From Latrodectus hesperus (taxonomy: Eukaryota > Arthropoda > Arachnida > Araneae > Theridiidae), in NCBI GenBank assembly GCA_037975125.1, contig CM075862.1:60674779-60738778 (forward strand): a DNA stretch of 64,000 nucleotides. The letters run 5' to 3'. A program made the position numbers and the translations under genes. The notes under the pieces were generated by a model that saw only the letters and a program-made list of their open reading frames with translations, ran no database searches and was not told the origin of the DNA. Below are positions 15,741-35,574 of this stretch, piece by piece. Position 1 is the stretch's first letter, and each line of letters begins with the position of its first letter.

Positions 15741-18700
15741 GGTTATATAAATGAATAAACTTGAAATTTTAAAATTTCCATTATTTAATTTTATATTGCC
15801 GTTCACAAGTAGTAGAAAATTTTTTAACAATTTAAGATTCACAAAATTTTAGGCTATTTTAGTTTACACATAATTTAGCGACTATGAATTTTATCATATT
15901 CAGGAGAAACACTTCTTGTGTAACAAATATTAAGTTCGCTAATCCTTTAACTCACGCAAATTTATAAAATTGTAAGTAATTTTCAGTTTCTATATTTCAA
16001 AATATCCCTTTGCGTAGTTACATTTCAGATAACTTGTCATCAACAAGTACATTAACTCTCTTTAAATATAATCAAAGAAAATTATGTAAAACGGCACAAC
16101 TTCCACATCTTTGACTTTATTTTTTGAACCAATTTGCATTTTCATCTCACAATTATTTTATTCTCTTTACATATCTATTTTCTTGCCAGCGTTTCAAGCT
16201 CCTAAGCCTTACATTGGCTACTTAATATTTTTCTTCTTTTTCTTATCAGCATTACCTATTCCCTTGTGAATATTTTTACAGCTGCGGAAATTTCCTATTA
16301 TTTCGAAAAGATATCTCCCCATCAAAGGGTTATTTCATATTCACATCTAATTTGTTGCATTCTTCCAATGATTTTTGTACTCTTAGACTGAGAAGATTTT
16401 GCTTTTTATTCTGTTTATATTTTTTATGGGATCTTCTTGATTATTCTTATTCCAGTATTTTCTTAACTAAAATATAAGGCTTACATTTCTTCATATTTGT
16501 TATTAAATCAGCTCAAATATTTAGCTTTATACATATGAAGTATTCATTTTTAATTAAGGTTCATTATATGCAAATATATGCAGTTTGTGGAGAATGCACA
16601 ATTTTCTCAGAATGCGCATTGCAAATCTATTGTGTTGCTGCAATTTTTTACGTCTAGTTGTGTAATTAACTATTTAAAATTTGTAATCATTTGTAGCGAC
16701 ATGAATATTTAGCATACTATCATTCAAAGTTAATAAGATTCAAATTTTACTAAATCTTCAAATTCTTGATGAAGCTTCAAAATAAATTCCTCTTAAAATT
16801 TATGAAAAATATCTTCAATAAACTCAATCATACGTACCATTTTTTACGATTATTTGAAATAGAAATGCTATAATAAGGTGATTATATTCTCATAATTTTA
16901 CGTGTTTCGCAAAAAATATTTAAAGTCTACTGTTTATAAATTGTCTCAAAGCAAATTCTAAATTTCTCTAAATGATTAATTTACTTTAATAAAATGTGCT
17001 GCGACAATGTCAATGTATTATACGAATTTAAATGTTACAGTTTTAATTATAAAAGTTTAATCACGACAATTGATTTTTATCTCAGAATGAAGGTTTACAA
17101 ATAGTTAGCGTAGCATAGTTAAATACTGTTTACAGTAGTTAATTGATTTTTAGGCCTTACAGATATTCGAATTCATAATGTGATTACTAAACTTTAATTC
17201 CATGTATCTCTGTGATAACATTTTCTCTCCCTTAATATGTTAAGCTTTAATATGTTGAGCATTTCTGAAAAAAAATTGTTAGATTTTTATTTTTTATCTA
17301 CATGCGTAAATATTTTCATTATTGTAATCAGTAAATTAAGTTAATAAATATATGCAAAAATCATTATTTTAGAACGTAGTATCGAACATGCTTCAAGAAT
17401 CGTTTTTATTTTGTGTTTTGAGTTTTTAAGATGTTTATTTGTAAATGGATTTTTATTTTTAAATTTTACTTAATTATATTTATTTTAATATTAATGTGTT
17501 TGTTTATTTATTAATGCAATTATTGTTACTATTGCTATTAAATATTAGACCAAATATTTATATTTTTAGCAAGAAAAATATTTACATTCTCAAAATACTA
17601 TTTGCTTAAAATACTAATTATTATATGTAAATAACATATTTAGTATTTTATAAAAAAGACTTAAAATATATATTGTGAGATAATATAACATACTAATTAC
17701 ATACATGCATATTTCCGTGTTAGCGGTAATCAATTCAAAATAACTATATATATAAGTAATTATTTATTAGTCTTATTGACTCACATTCTTGCAACACTCT
17801 CTTCCACATTTAATGATTTAACTACATGAAATATGACTTACAACATAATCTTCAATCTTAGTTCTGTCATTCATTGAAAAATTGTATTCGGTTTATAATT
17901 TGTTACATTTAGAAATATTTTGAATAATGATTGGGTAACCTTCTGCATACCATGTGCCAACTTTTAAAAAGACGATATAATCTATGATATAAGCCATAAT
18001 AAGGTATAACATAATATAAACATTTTGTACACAATCTTAGGCTTATTATAAACTGTTTGTATATAGAGATAAAGATGGGTTTACTTTACTTATGAATAGA
18101 AAAGGAAAAACTAAATCCAGCCATCAGTAAATTTACGCTAATATTCTAAGGTATTCAATAATTTACTGTCAATCAGTCAGAAATCACAATAAAACAAAAG
18201 GGTGATCGTCTCATTGTGACTGAGATACTCTCAGAAAATCTCGTTTGGTGAAAATAACACTGTAATTAACATCGAAATCAAGATTGCTATGAAACTTGAA
18301 TTTCTCTGTTTTGTGTGTTTCCTTGAATAAATTCAAGACTTGATGTAGTTTCAAAAGCCCTTTAATAATATAATTATGCATGTTGGAATTACTAAATTTT
18401 AAAATTAACTACGAGTTTTTTGTAAAATAATATCTATACCTAGTCAAATAAGCATTATTCAACATTGTTGAATCTTTTAGTATTCATTAGATTGCTCTGA
18501 TAGTTTAATGTTTTTTGTTTGAATTTTCACTGAATCATCAGTGGAATTATCATATTTGAATAAAATAACTATGAACTTGTTTTACTTTTAATCAACGTTA
18601 CAAGTGCTTTTTTTCATTTGATTTTCTTAATTCTTGTGCCATACATAATTTATTGCAAATTTTTATGTACCTGGAATATTTTAGTATTAAAATAGTATCA

Positions 18701-21700
18701 TCGATGATAATTTCCTAAAATTTTTCATAGAAATTAATTAATAAAAAAATCTGAAAAAATATCATTAAATTTTCTTTTTAAAAATAAGTATCTTCCTTTT
18801 TTATTTAATGAATTATGTTTGTATATTACTAAGTATCGACTTAAATGATTTAGTTACATGGGGGAAGATATTTTTATAAAAAGGAAAATACAATTTTTAA
18901 TAAAGTATTAAAAACAACTATTAAATACTTTTCAATATTTTGCTTTTATCATATATTTGATTGTATTACTGTTATTATCATCAGATTTACTTTTTATTTC
19001 CAATCATGAGAATTTTATTAAATCCACATTTTTTAAGAAACATGTGAATAAATTTGACTTTCTTCCAAATGATTCTATGGTATTTTAATTTATCATCATC
19101 ATGTAATTTTAAATATGTCAGAAATACCTACTTAAAATGCTACGTAAAATAATCATTTGTAAAATAATAGGATTTTCCATTATGAAATAAATTTTATATT
19201 CCCAAAATTTAGAAATAAATATATTTCATTTCTTTTTTAAATCTACTCAAATTTAGTTCTAAGAATCTCAACATACTTCATGTATAAAAATATTAAAATC
19301 TCTTTATTCCAACTGTCAAAATAACCAATATTTTTCAGAAATCTCCTTTGCTGCATGCTGTTGCTCAAACCTTATTCAGATGTTTCATAACCACTAACAT
19401 AACATGTCTTATTTAAAGTTTCTGCATTCCGTGAATTTTAAAATATACAAATATTTTATTCGAAAAGGATGGAAAGTATATCCAAACAGTGTTACAATAA
19501 ATTTTACTTAATACGTTATTGATAACATTCCATAAATACTCTCTAAAATAAGATTATAAATTTATAGGCACGATTTAATTTTTTAAATATGCCTGATTCT
19601 TTTGTTTTAATTATTGAACTAATTTTTGTTTGAAATTTTGTTTTAATTATTGAAGTTAGAATTGAAATAAGACAAGTATTGAATTCAATTATGTTACAAT
19701 TTTTAATAATTATTATGTGTACAACTTTCAAAGCTGTAAAAAAAATAATGTAATTAAAAAAGCAACAAAAGTAAAAGTTCATGGAAGTACTACAAAAGGA
19801 AAACTACTAAGAAGCACAACAAAAGTACAAGGAAGAACAATGTTTTTGAATTGTCCGAATACGTTCCAAGAATGTTTCCTTAACAATATCATATATGTTT
19901 TATTTAAAACTGCAATTTTTCTGGCCATGGTTTTCAATACCTTATACATTTATTTTATCGTCTGAATATATTTATTATCAAGATGGTATGCCAATATTAA
20001 AACATAGCGCTGAATTTTTTCTCAACCAAAAAGATTTATTTTGCTATAGTTAAAACAATTTTATACTATATTCTTGTATTATTGATTCACATTCCAAACT
20101 GTATATTATAAATTTTGATAAAGATTTGGTGTCCTCTATTAGTGGTTTCAAGCACCTATGTGCTTTCGGTATTTGAATTGTGTGTTTTTATGGATACAGA
20201 AATGCTCATATTCCGAGAAAGACAAAATGTCTCAGTGATAAGGTACTTAGTTTCATTAGTAATTTTTTCTTGCATGTTTACTTTTATATATTCTACAGGG
20301 AATTACATATATATAAAAATATTTTTTCAATAAAAGAAAATTTTTCTATTGCTATTTCTTCTTTGCATAGTATTTTAATAAGTTATACTTGTTATACCTA
20401 TTATTTTTAAGGGGATCACATTTCAAATTACAAGTTTCATTTAAAACATTTTTCGTTGATGAACAGATCGATTTTTTCACAAATTTATAGCTATGGCTAA
20501 GCAAAAAAAGTATGTACTGTAATGGCCATGTTTTTAGTGGAAAAATTTCTAACCGGACTGGGAAACTACTTACATTCTTATTTATTCTGCTTCCTTTGAC
20601 GTTAATTTTTAATGAATAGAAAATTGATTATAATTGATTTATCACGCAAAGCATTTTTATGACATTAATACTGTGGCAATTACAAATACTAAATGTTAAG
20701 AAACCCTAATTTAACTAGCACACTATGATAGATTTTCACCAAAATTCAAAATGAAATAGAGCATAATATTTATACAATACAAATTATAAGTATTGTACAA
20801 TACAAATGCTTATACAGTACTTATAATATTTATTGTATAAACATTTATATTTAATTTATTAATATTTAAATTTAGATATGCATTTACAGTTATAATAACA
20901 ACTAAAATATAAAGCTACAATTAAATTATTGGAGTTTCTTTTTATTTATTTAAGAGAAACAAATGCCATCTTTAATTTATTCCATTTTACAGTTTTCCCT
21001 TAAATATTTCTTTCATTGTTATTAAAATATTCGGTTTAATTTAATAATATTTATTATGGAAATGTTTATTGTATAATACATTTTTGACCTTTAGTATAAA
21101 TTAATATTTTTTAATTTAATTGAAGAATTGTATTTCGTTTTATTACATCTTAATTAACACTAACAATGATTTAAGCATTTTTTAAAATATATTTCAGAAA
21201 ACAAAAGCAAAGTTTTATTGATTTTTTTTCAAAATTAACAAAAGAATCTTAATAATTTTCCCTGAAGTATATTTGAATACTGAAATAGACTTTCTTTAAT
21301 TAATGCCAACAAGCTGAAAAGCATTAAATTTTATCTAAGAAGATTATTTTGGTATTTTAAACTTTTAGATGATACGTTAAAAATGTTTTTCTTATAAATT
21401 AAGTATGGAAATGAGAAGTTAATTACGCTTGAATTTAATAAATTATTCATAGTTTTCTGCTTTCTTCTTTGTTTTTGTTTTGTGTAAACAGCTAAATAAA
21501 ATCGTTTTCATGTATATTTGCTTTTAGATGCAACGCAGATTTAATGGCTTTTTCTTTTTTCAAATTTTCTCATTATTATTAACAAAGTAAGATAAAATCA
21601 GTAGCTTTCAGATATTTTGAATTTCATGAAATTTCATAGTAATTTTATGAATTTTAAGTTCATAACATTAAGCAAAATGATATGAAATAAATTCCAAGGA

Positions 21701-21915
21701 CAAAATCATTTTAGTTTCAAATATTCTTTTGCATAATTTCACACATTAAAGTATATTATAAGAGTTTGGATTTGTTTTTACTTAAAATTGTATTTTCAAA
21801 TGCATAATTTTGCTTATAGAATATACTAAGGAGAGGCAAAGTTGCAAAAATAACTGTGTTAATAAAACTAATATTCAATATAGTTCCAAAATAATTTTTT
21901 AAAATCATACAAAAA
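15741..21915. other. Long A+T-rich stretch without supported features
   Basis: About 6 kb of low-complexity A+T-rich sequence. Short frames at 19543-20410 are Ile/Phe/Lys-rich and lack splice signals or recognised motifs. A small local inverted repeat near 20775-20800 (TACAATAC...GTATTGTA) is the only structure noted. Confidence 0.5.
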
Positions 21916-21917
21916 TA

Positions 21918-22527
21918 CAGTGTGTCCCAAAACGACCGCATAAACTCTGCACAGCTAGATCCTCGCTAGGAGTACATAAAAACTGTCCAAAGAAGTGTTC
22001 CAGTATGATCCATAGTTTATGAAAAAAAAATGCGAAAAACAAAATATGACGTCACTTCCGGTGCAAGAAAGAACACTTTATTGAACATATCAACAGCAGA
22101 TATCGATGAGCACACTCCCTAGCAGTTTATAAGTCCATTATATAGGCCTTACATCAAGTACATGTTGCAGTAGTCACGAACGGAATACATGGCCACCATA
22201 CGAATACTACAGGTAGCTGAAGGATGCAGTCACTTAAATACCAGTTCATTGGTGTCTTAACGTCATTCAATTGCGCGTGCATTAATGACGCGATATGCGC
22301 AGTGAACGTCTTAAACATTATCGTCTGGAAAGATATGAAAATAATGTTGTTGATATGTCCAATAAAGTGTTTTTTTTCTTGCACCGGCAGTGACGTCATA
22401 CTTTGTTTTTTTGTATTTTTCTCGTAAACTAGGGATCGTACTGGAACACTTCTTTGGGCAGTTTTTATGTACTCCCGACGAGGAATCTAGCTGTGCAGAG
22501 TTTATGCCATCGTTTTGGGACACCCTG
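21918..22527. mobile_element. MITE-like DNA transposon with long terminal inverted repeats
   Basis: The 610-bp element starts CAGTGTGTCCCAAAACGACC and ends in the reverse complement of CAGGGTGTCCCAAAACGATG. The arms extend about 180 bp imperfectly, through GCATAAACTCTGCACAGCTA, the palindrome TGACGTCA and GCACTTTATTG-like sequence. TA flanks both ends (21916-21917 and 22528-22529), fitting a TA target duplication of the Tc1/mariner type. The about 250-bp centre has no intact transposase; a short minus frame is probably by chance. The element is non-autonomous. Confidence 0.85.
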
Positions 22528-24347
22528 TATTTTTGTATTTGTTTTTGTAAAGTATTTCCACAAAATTTTATAATGAAGCAAATGTTTAATGTTAATACTG
22601 TAGCTATATAAAATAATACTGTAGCTATAAATATATAATTATATTTAATTAAATAGGCTTAGTAGAAAGAAAATATCAATTTTAATGCAATATGGAAGCT
22701 ACAAATCTTGTTTTCCTTATGAACAAAAATATGAAAAGAAAAATTACCAAGAAAGTCAATAATTTGTAAGCATTAAATTTGAATGAGTTACTAAATGAGT
22801 GGTGATTAGTACACAATGCAATATTATAAAACAATAAGAGCAAGTGGCATACTTGTAACTAACAAATTGTAAAATATGTTATGAATCGGTAGCAGGTAAT
22901 TTGTAATATAGTAAAAAAATCACGTGATAAAAATTTTCTCATCAACCAATTGATGAAATGAGACATAATTTTGAATTATATAATAATTTCTAATAACGCA
23001 TTTAGAAAAAATTTAATGCCACAATTGTGATAATTCATTAATAGTTTAAATACTCTTACTTCCCAATACCTCAAAAGTATTGGATGCTTAAAACAATAAA
23101 ATGCTAATCTAATTTTCTACATTTATACCAGTATGTACTGTATTTAAATTGAGAATATTTTTTTCTATAGAAGACTAAACCCCAAATCGTTTTTATATCA
23201 TTTCCTGAAAATTTATATTAGGTTGATAAACATGTATTTCTAATATTTCTTTTTATATAATTTAGTATGATTAAAATATCAATAAAATGATGATTTTAAG
23301 AATTGTATCTACTTTTGTTTTCATTTGTATCTCTTATTCCCATTTATTTTTAAAAATTACTGAATTTGAAAAATGCAATGTAAATAATCGAATAAATTGC
23401 AATATTTGATTTTCTATGTCAATACTTGATATTGACAAAATTGTATACAGGTTTCGAATTCCATGCCAAATTTACTCAAAACGTTAATTATCAAGTATTT
23501 ATTTTAAAATATTTTTACATACGTATCTACTAAAGATTTATTTGTTACATATTTTAATTAAATGAAAATTAATTACATTCAAATAAATAAATAAAATGCT
23601 GATAAACTTTAAAAACACAAACTACTCAATGTCATTTTTGATCTCTACACTCCTATTCCTGTTTTAAAATTTGTAAATATAACAGTAATTTTTAAATTTT
23701 CAAATTACGAAAGGGACATTACAAAAAATAAAAGAATTTGTTTTCTGGTATTTATATATGCGAAAATTCAAATAGTTTCAATAAATTTATCATAAGTAAA
23801 TTTTAAAGAATTATTTTTAGCTTGTTTATAATTACTTAACTTTTAAAAAAGAAAAATATTAGTTTGTTATACTTCCAAACATTTTGTTGGAAAAATAATG
23901 TATAATAATGGTAATAATACATATTTTCCAATTTTACAACCGAGTAAGGAACATCCATATTAATTTTTGTTTCTGCATTGGCATTTCTGCTATAAGAATT
24001 TGCATTGCTAGCAAAAGAATTTAAATTCATTCTTTTTTTTTTTCAAAAATAATAATGTTTGATTTGGAGAATGTGTTTAAAGATTACAAAGAATCCATTA
24101 AATTTGATCGGATGTCTAGCAAGTGAACAGCTTCTTAATGACAAACATTTTGTTCAAATATTAGATTTGTTTCTTTGTTATTATCTTTTAAAAATAACAG
24201 GTATTATAAATTCCTATATCCTTTTGTTCTTGTCAAGAAATTTTAAAGGAAAAAGTAATGTAGTGACACGTTATGCATTCATTTTTCTATAGTTGTTCAA
24301 AGCATAATATTTTCCACAAACCAACACCAAGTACATTTAGAGCAAGA
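22528..24347. other. A+T-rich sequence without recognised features
   Basis: Only short chance frames of Ile/Asn/Lys-rich composition are present; nothing supported. Confidence 0.5.
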
Positions 24348-24359
24348 AATGCTTCTAAA

Positions 24360-24548
24360 TTTCCTCCCTTCAGATCAATGTCAAAACTGAGGAATTGAAT
24401 CCTCTGGTGGTGCCATCTATCGGAGGAGTTAAAGAGCAAAGACGTTTTTTCACCTTCGTGGTGCTCTGATTAAAACGAAAGACGCTCCCTATTGACTTAA
24501 ATTCGCATAGCGAACTTGGCTAGTCCAAGTGTCATAAGTAACAACAAC
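24360..24548 (+). repeat. 5'-truncated SINE copy (family 1) with target duplication
   Basis: The 3' half matches the SINE at 8771-9077 (CACCTTCGTGGTGCTCTGAT, TGACTTAAATTCGCATAGCG, TAACAACAACA tail). The 5' half (GGTGGTGCCATCTATCGGAG) matches the copy at 59371-59530 but not the 8771 copy. The flanks AATGCTTCTAAA (24348-24359) and AATGCTTCCAAA (24549-24560) form a 12-bp target duplication with one mismatch. Confidence 0.8.
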
Positions 24549-25837
24549 AATGCTTCCAAAAGGCAACTCTTTTGCATAACACATTACTATTCATGACGGT
24601 AATTTGATATTTACTTTGACCATAGAAATAGTTCAATAAATGATGAATGAAATTAAATGAACAGTTTTTGAAAAGCAGAGGAAGACCAAAAAGTCCACAT
24701 TTCAACTCGATCAAAGATCGAGGTAATATTGATTGTTTTCTTTGATTGTCCCTCTTTTTACTAAATTATGAATCTGTAAAGGATTGTTAGGAAATGCATA
24801 AAATTTATTATTATTTGATTGATAAAGTATAGTTATTATTTGAGTATTTTATATTTTTGGAAGCCTTTCTAGATAGGGTTCTGAAATGTAGCTAAGAATT
24901 TCAAATGTTAATATTACACAATGATAATATTATTTTTAATATTGTAATTATTTTGCATTGATGTTTTGCAAAATAATCATAATTTACAGTACAATAAAAA
25001 CATTTTCTAATCTAAGTCATCATACGAATTATTCCCACTATTGAAATTGTATCTTCGTGGTATTCATTTTTAATCCATTAATTCCATAAAAGAATACTTA
25101 TCATGCTATTCTGTTGGATACTCACAGAATCAAATTTGAAAGAGGTTTTAAAAAATAGAAAAATTTTGACAGACATGCATTGAATTTGATGAAGAGTATA
25201 TTAAGGATGTTAAAATTAAAATTCAAACTTATAATAACTACTTTTTGCTTATATTTTTTCCAAAGTTGTGTATGTTTGAGTAATTAATATTAAATATTCG
25301 CAAAAACTGTAAAATATAATATGCATGCAACTTATACTTCTTACCTAAATCTGCCTTTTTTCTTGAAATTAATAAAGTAAATTCTTACAAATAAAACAAT
25401 ATCATTTCAACAAATGGTCCATACATATATGTATTTTTCTGTCAAACAATTTGTAATGCAATTATAATTCCCAAATATTAATTCATCTAATTTTGCTAAT
25501 TAAAAATATATTAATTCAAATATTATCTGAAAATTAATTTATCATAATTATGCCTCTTTTCTACAAAAATTATTATGAGCTAATCTCCTGAAACAATATT
25601 TAGCCATTATATATAATGAATAATATTACTATATTTTGATTTCTAACATAGTAACTGTAATTAAGTAATTAATTTTTTAAATAACATTTTCATTATTTTT
25701 ACATTACAAGAAATTACATAAGTAAATTATAAAGAATTCTTATTCTGAAATTAACTTATATATTCAACCATATAAAGAATGCATTGATAGTAGATCGTGT
25801 ACTTTTTAACAAATTAAAAAAATATATATATCACATA

Positions 25838-25841
<4 letters not shown>
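24549..25841. other. A+T-rich sequence without recognised features
   Basis: No open frame, island or repeat was identified apart from the target duplication of the adjacent SINE. Confidence 0.5.
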
Positions 25842-31785
<5,944 letters not shown>

Positions 31786-32460
31786 GTTAAAGAAAAAAAG
31801 AAATTACGATATAGCAGATATTTTCGTCGTCTTTTGCAACAGCGAGGAATGCTCGAAAGACATTTAATCCTTAGTTTACATTTTACTCAAAAATCACAGG
31901 TGTTTGCGAGGACAATTGTTTTTACTGATGAATCCCGTTTCCACCTGCTTTATCAAGATGATAAGATTCATGTCAGGATAAAACTTGCTGATAAAATACT
32001 GAACTACTGTGTTATATGTATCATCGCACTGGTTTGAGCTTGATACCATGCTTTGTGGTCGTATTAGATTTCGTTCATGCATTTCTTGTCAGAACTCTGC
32101 ATCTCTTGTCAGAACAGTAAGTACTAAATCTCTAAGGTGTTCTAGTTCGAGGTCCTCCCATATATTCTCTGATTACCATCAGCTATATTTTAAGAGGATA
32201 ATATGCAATCACAGGTGAGACACAATGTATAAGAAGTCTTATATGACAATTACTTTAAATTTCTAACTAAAACTCCTAGTTCTTTAGATATATCGCCAAC
32301 AGAAAACGTGTATTTTGAGACTGCACTGGAACTGGCCCGTCACCAGAAGTTGCTAAAGTAAGATCAACTTTGGAAGTCGCATGAACTAGAATATCTCAAG
32401 GATGCCTCTGAATAATAGTAGAGTCTATGATTCAGAGACGAAGAGTGAAGCAACAATTAA
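31786..32460 (+). pseudogene. Tc1/mariner-family transposase fossil, central and C-terminal parts
   Basis: The frame reads KLRYSRYFRRLLQQRG..., then ARTIVFTDESRFHLLYQDDK, the FTDESRF motif holding the first catalytic Asp of Tc1-like DDE transposases (31920-31950). A second frame gives HRTGLSLIPCFVVVLDF, matching the segment after it, and near 32280-32340 SLDISPTENVYFETALELAR corresponds to the SPDLSPIENVW motif with the catalytic Glu. The middle Asp motif (QQDNARPH type) is not preserved. Several frameshifts and stops show that it is dead. Terminal inverted repeats were not identified. Confidence 0.75.
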
Positions 32461-32619
32461 AGTCAATAAAGACGACTAGATTAATTACTAATTTTGTCAT
32501 CATGCACATTTCACAAGAGGTTTTATTATTTATCATTTGAATATTTGATTTTTGTAAGACGTGTTGAAAACCACACAAGTAAATTCATCTGCATTATCTC
32601 TGGTGTTTTTATTTCCAAG

Positions 32620-32622
<3 letters not shown>

Positions 32623-32708
<86 letters not shown>

Positions 32709-32735
32709 TAGATATATATACATATATATGTATAT
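32623..32735. repeat. Compound (TA)n-(GATA)n microsatellite
   Basis: About 34 bp of TA runs into about 13 units of GATA (32655-32707), then degenerates into TA/CATATATATG. The minus strand reads as (TATC)n. Confidence 0.95.
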
Positions 32736-32934
32736 ATGATGAAATTTGAAACATTATTTATACTATTGATAAGAAAATATTTGTTTCTGGTGGTAAAATT
32801 TGAATAATTTAATAAAATAGTTTTAAATGACAGCGAATGTTATAACAGCAAAATGTAATATAATATGCAGAATTAGTAACTATTACATTGTATAAAATCA
32901 GTGTTTACTATTAATTAACGATACTTCCACACAC

Positions 32935-33490
<556 letters not shown>

Positions 33491-35021
33491 ACACACAGTA
33501 GACTTTACCCAGAATAATAATGATTATTTGTGCATTCATATAAATACATGATTGCTAGAAAGAGGTAAATAACTGTTAAATGTAAATTATTAACAACACT
33601 TAATTCTGAAAGAAAATTAAGCACAAAAAGGTATTTTCTGATATCTCAGTTTTATAATATAAGGATGTTTCACTGTTCATTCTAATAAAATAACCATATG
33701 TAATCACACAAATGGCCATAAATCTCTCGTAAAATATATATATTAATGCATTGTAATCTCTTCATCTAAAATATGCAGACTGACGAGGGTTGATATTTTC
33801 AATTTAAAAAACAAAGAAATAATTTCTTATATTTAAATTTTTGCAACGGATATGCAAGTATATTTTTCCTTGCATTTCTTTAAGAATAATATACGCATTT
33901 ACTTTTGAATTATAATCTCTCTTTGTACTATTTATTTGAATATACAATTTTTTAATATGTTTACTAATTATTAACAAATATCTGCTTTTTTAATAATTAT
34001 GAAAATAAAACATTATTTGATTATTATAAAATATTTTATATAAATTTTTATGATATAAAAATAACTAATTGGATGCAATTTATTCTTACATGTTAAAATC
34101 ATAATATACTCCATTGTTCACACAAAGCTTTTTGATTAGCATCCATAAGATTAATAAATTTATTAATTTCAAATAATTCAAAACGTTAAGATATTTCAGA
34201 TTATTATAAATATGAAAGTTTTATAAAGCGATTTTTCGCCTATATTAAGGGGGAATAATACGATGCATATTTTAAAGTAATGATAATTTATGCTAAATAT
34301 TAAGCCATAAAAATGTCAGTATCTTAAAAATCAAAAGATTAACATTTTGAAAAACGTTTGGGAATATTAATTTTTGTTCAAAAGTAATGCATTTTTAAAT
34401 TGTCTGATTTCTTTTAATTTTGCATTTTTTCTTATACTCTCTAACCTAAAATTCTGAAACAATTCCCGTAAGAATTTCTGCGTTTGTCTAGCTGAAACTT
34501 TTGCACAATTTTTAATTTTATAGGGAAATAATATTAAGCATTTTTACCTAGCTTTATATTAAATAACCCGGCGATTATAATTTTCTTCACATAGGACGCT
34601 AAAAGTGAATTTTGTAATTTATTAAAAATAATCTACAAATTAATTTCAGACAAGTATTTCTTTGACCAGTGTTAATATAAAAAGATAACTTAGATATAAA
34701 AAGATACTTTAGGTCTAAAGTAAATACAAAAAAATTAGTTAAAAATAAAGAATGATATATTCTTTATCATTTAAAATCAGTTTAAATATTTAAAGCTTAT
34801 AAAATTTTTTAAATTATAACTTATATGTATATATTTCTATTTTTATGATTTCTAATAAGATTTTATAAATAACAAAAAACCTTGACTCAACTTTATTCAC
34901 AAAACAAAAGTCAAAACGAAATCCAACATTTTGAATATCAAAGAAATTCATTGTTTCTTAATTATCTTAAAGAGTGCACCACCAATTCAAGTTGGTCTTA
35001 ATATCACAGATACATTTAGAG

Positions 35022-35041
35022 GGAGAGAGAGAGAGAGAGAG
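35022..35041. repeat. Short (GA)n microsatellite
   Basis: About 20 bp of GA repeats, the only GA tract of note in the window. Confidence 0.8.
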
Positions 35042-35444
35042 CAATTTACTATAAAAACATAAAATATAAAAATACGAAGTATCTATGAAAACTTAAAGAA
35101 AACTTTCTTTAATTATTAACAGTGAAATAAATCATTAATATTTACTGATTTTTACTTTTAAACTAAACTTACTACTTTTGCAGAAATATGTAGTTTCCTC
35201 TCTTTCTTTGATTTTGCATCTAAACAGAAATATTAAGCAATATAAGACTCCTCTGATTTCTCGTTCGAATTTAATCCTCTAATATTCTTGATAAATTATC
35301 CTTAATTTTAAAATATATTGATTAAAAATTTCAAAAATGTAAATACCTCTGCCCACAAAGACTTCATTTCAAAAGAAAAAAAATAGCATTCAGTTTTAAA
35401 AGGATTTTTGATGAATGTCTTGGTTTGTTTAAATTATGTTCACT

Positions 35445-35574
35445 ACTTGTTCAATGAATGTTTTATCATTTTCTCTATAATCCCAAATTAAATTTTTTGT
35501 TCAATCATTACTTGTTCAATGAATGTTTTATCATTTTCTAAATAATCCCCAATTAAATTTTTTTGAAATATTTT
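35445..35574. repeat. Tandem duplication, 65-bp period
   Basis: Two adjacent copies share ACTTGTTCAATGAATGTTTT and then ATCATTTTCT.TATAATCCC.AATTAAATTTTTT with few differences. A recent local duplication. Confidence 0.85.

Noticed and set aside
20760..20840. Inverted repeats of TACAATAC/GTATTGTA type
   Set aside because: Short and A+T-rich; no evidence of function.
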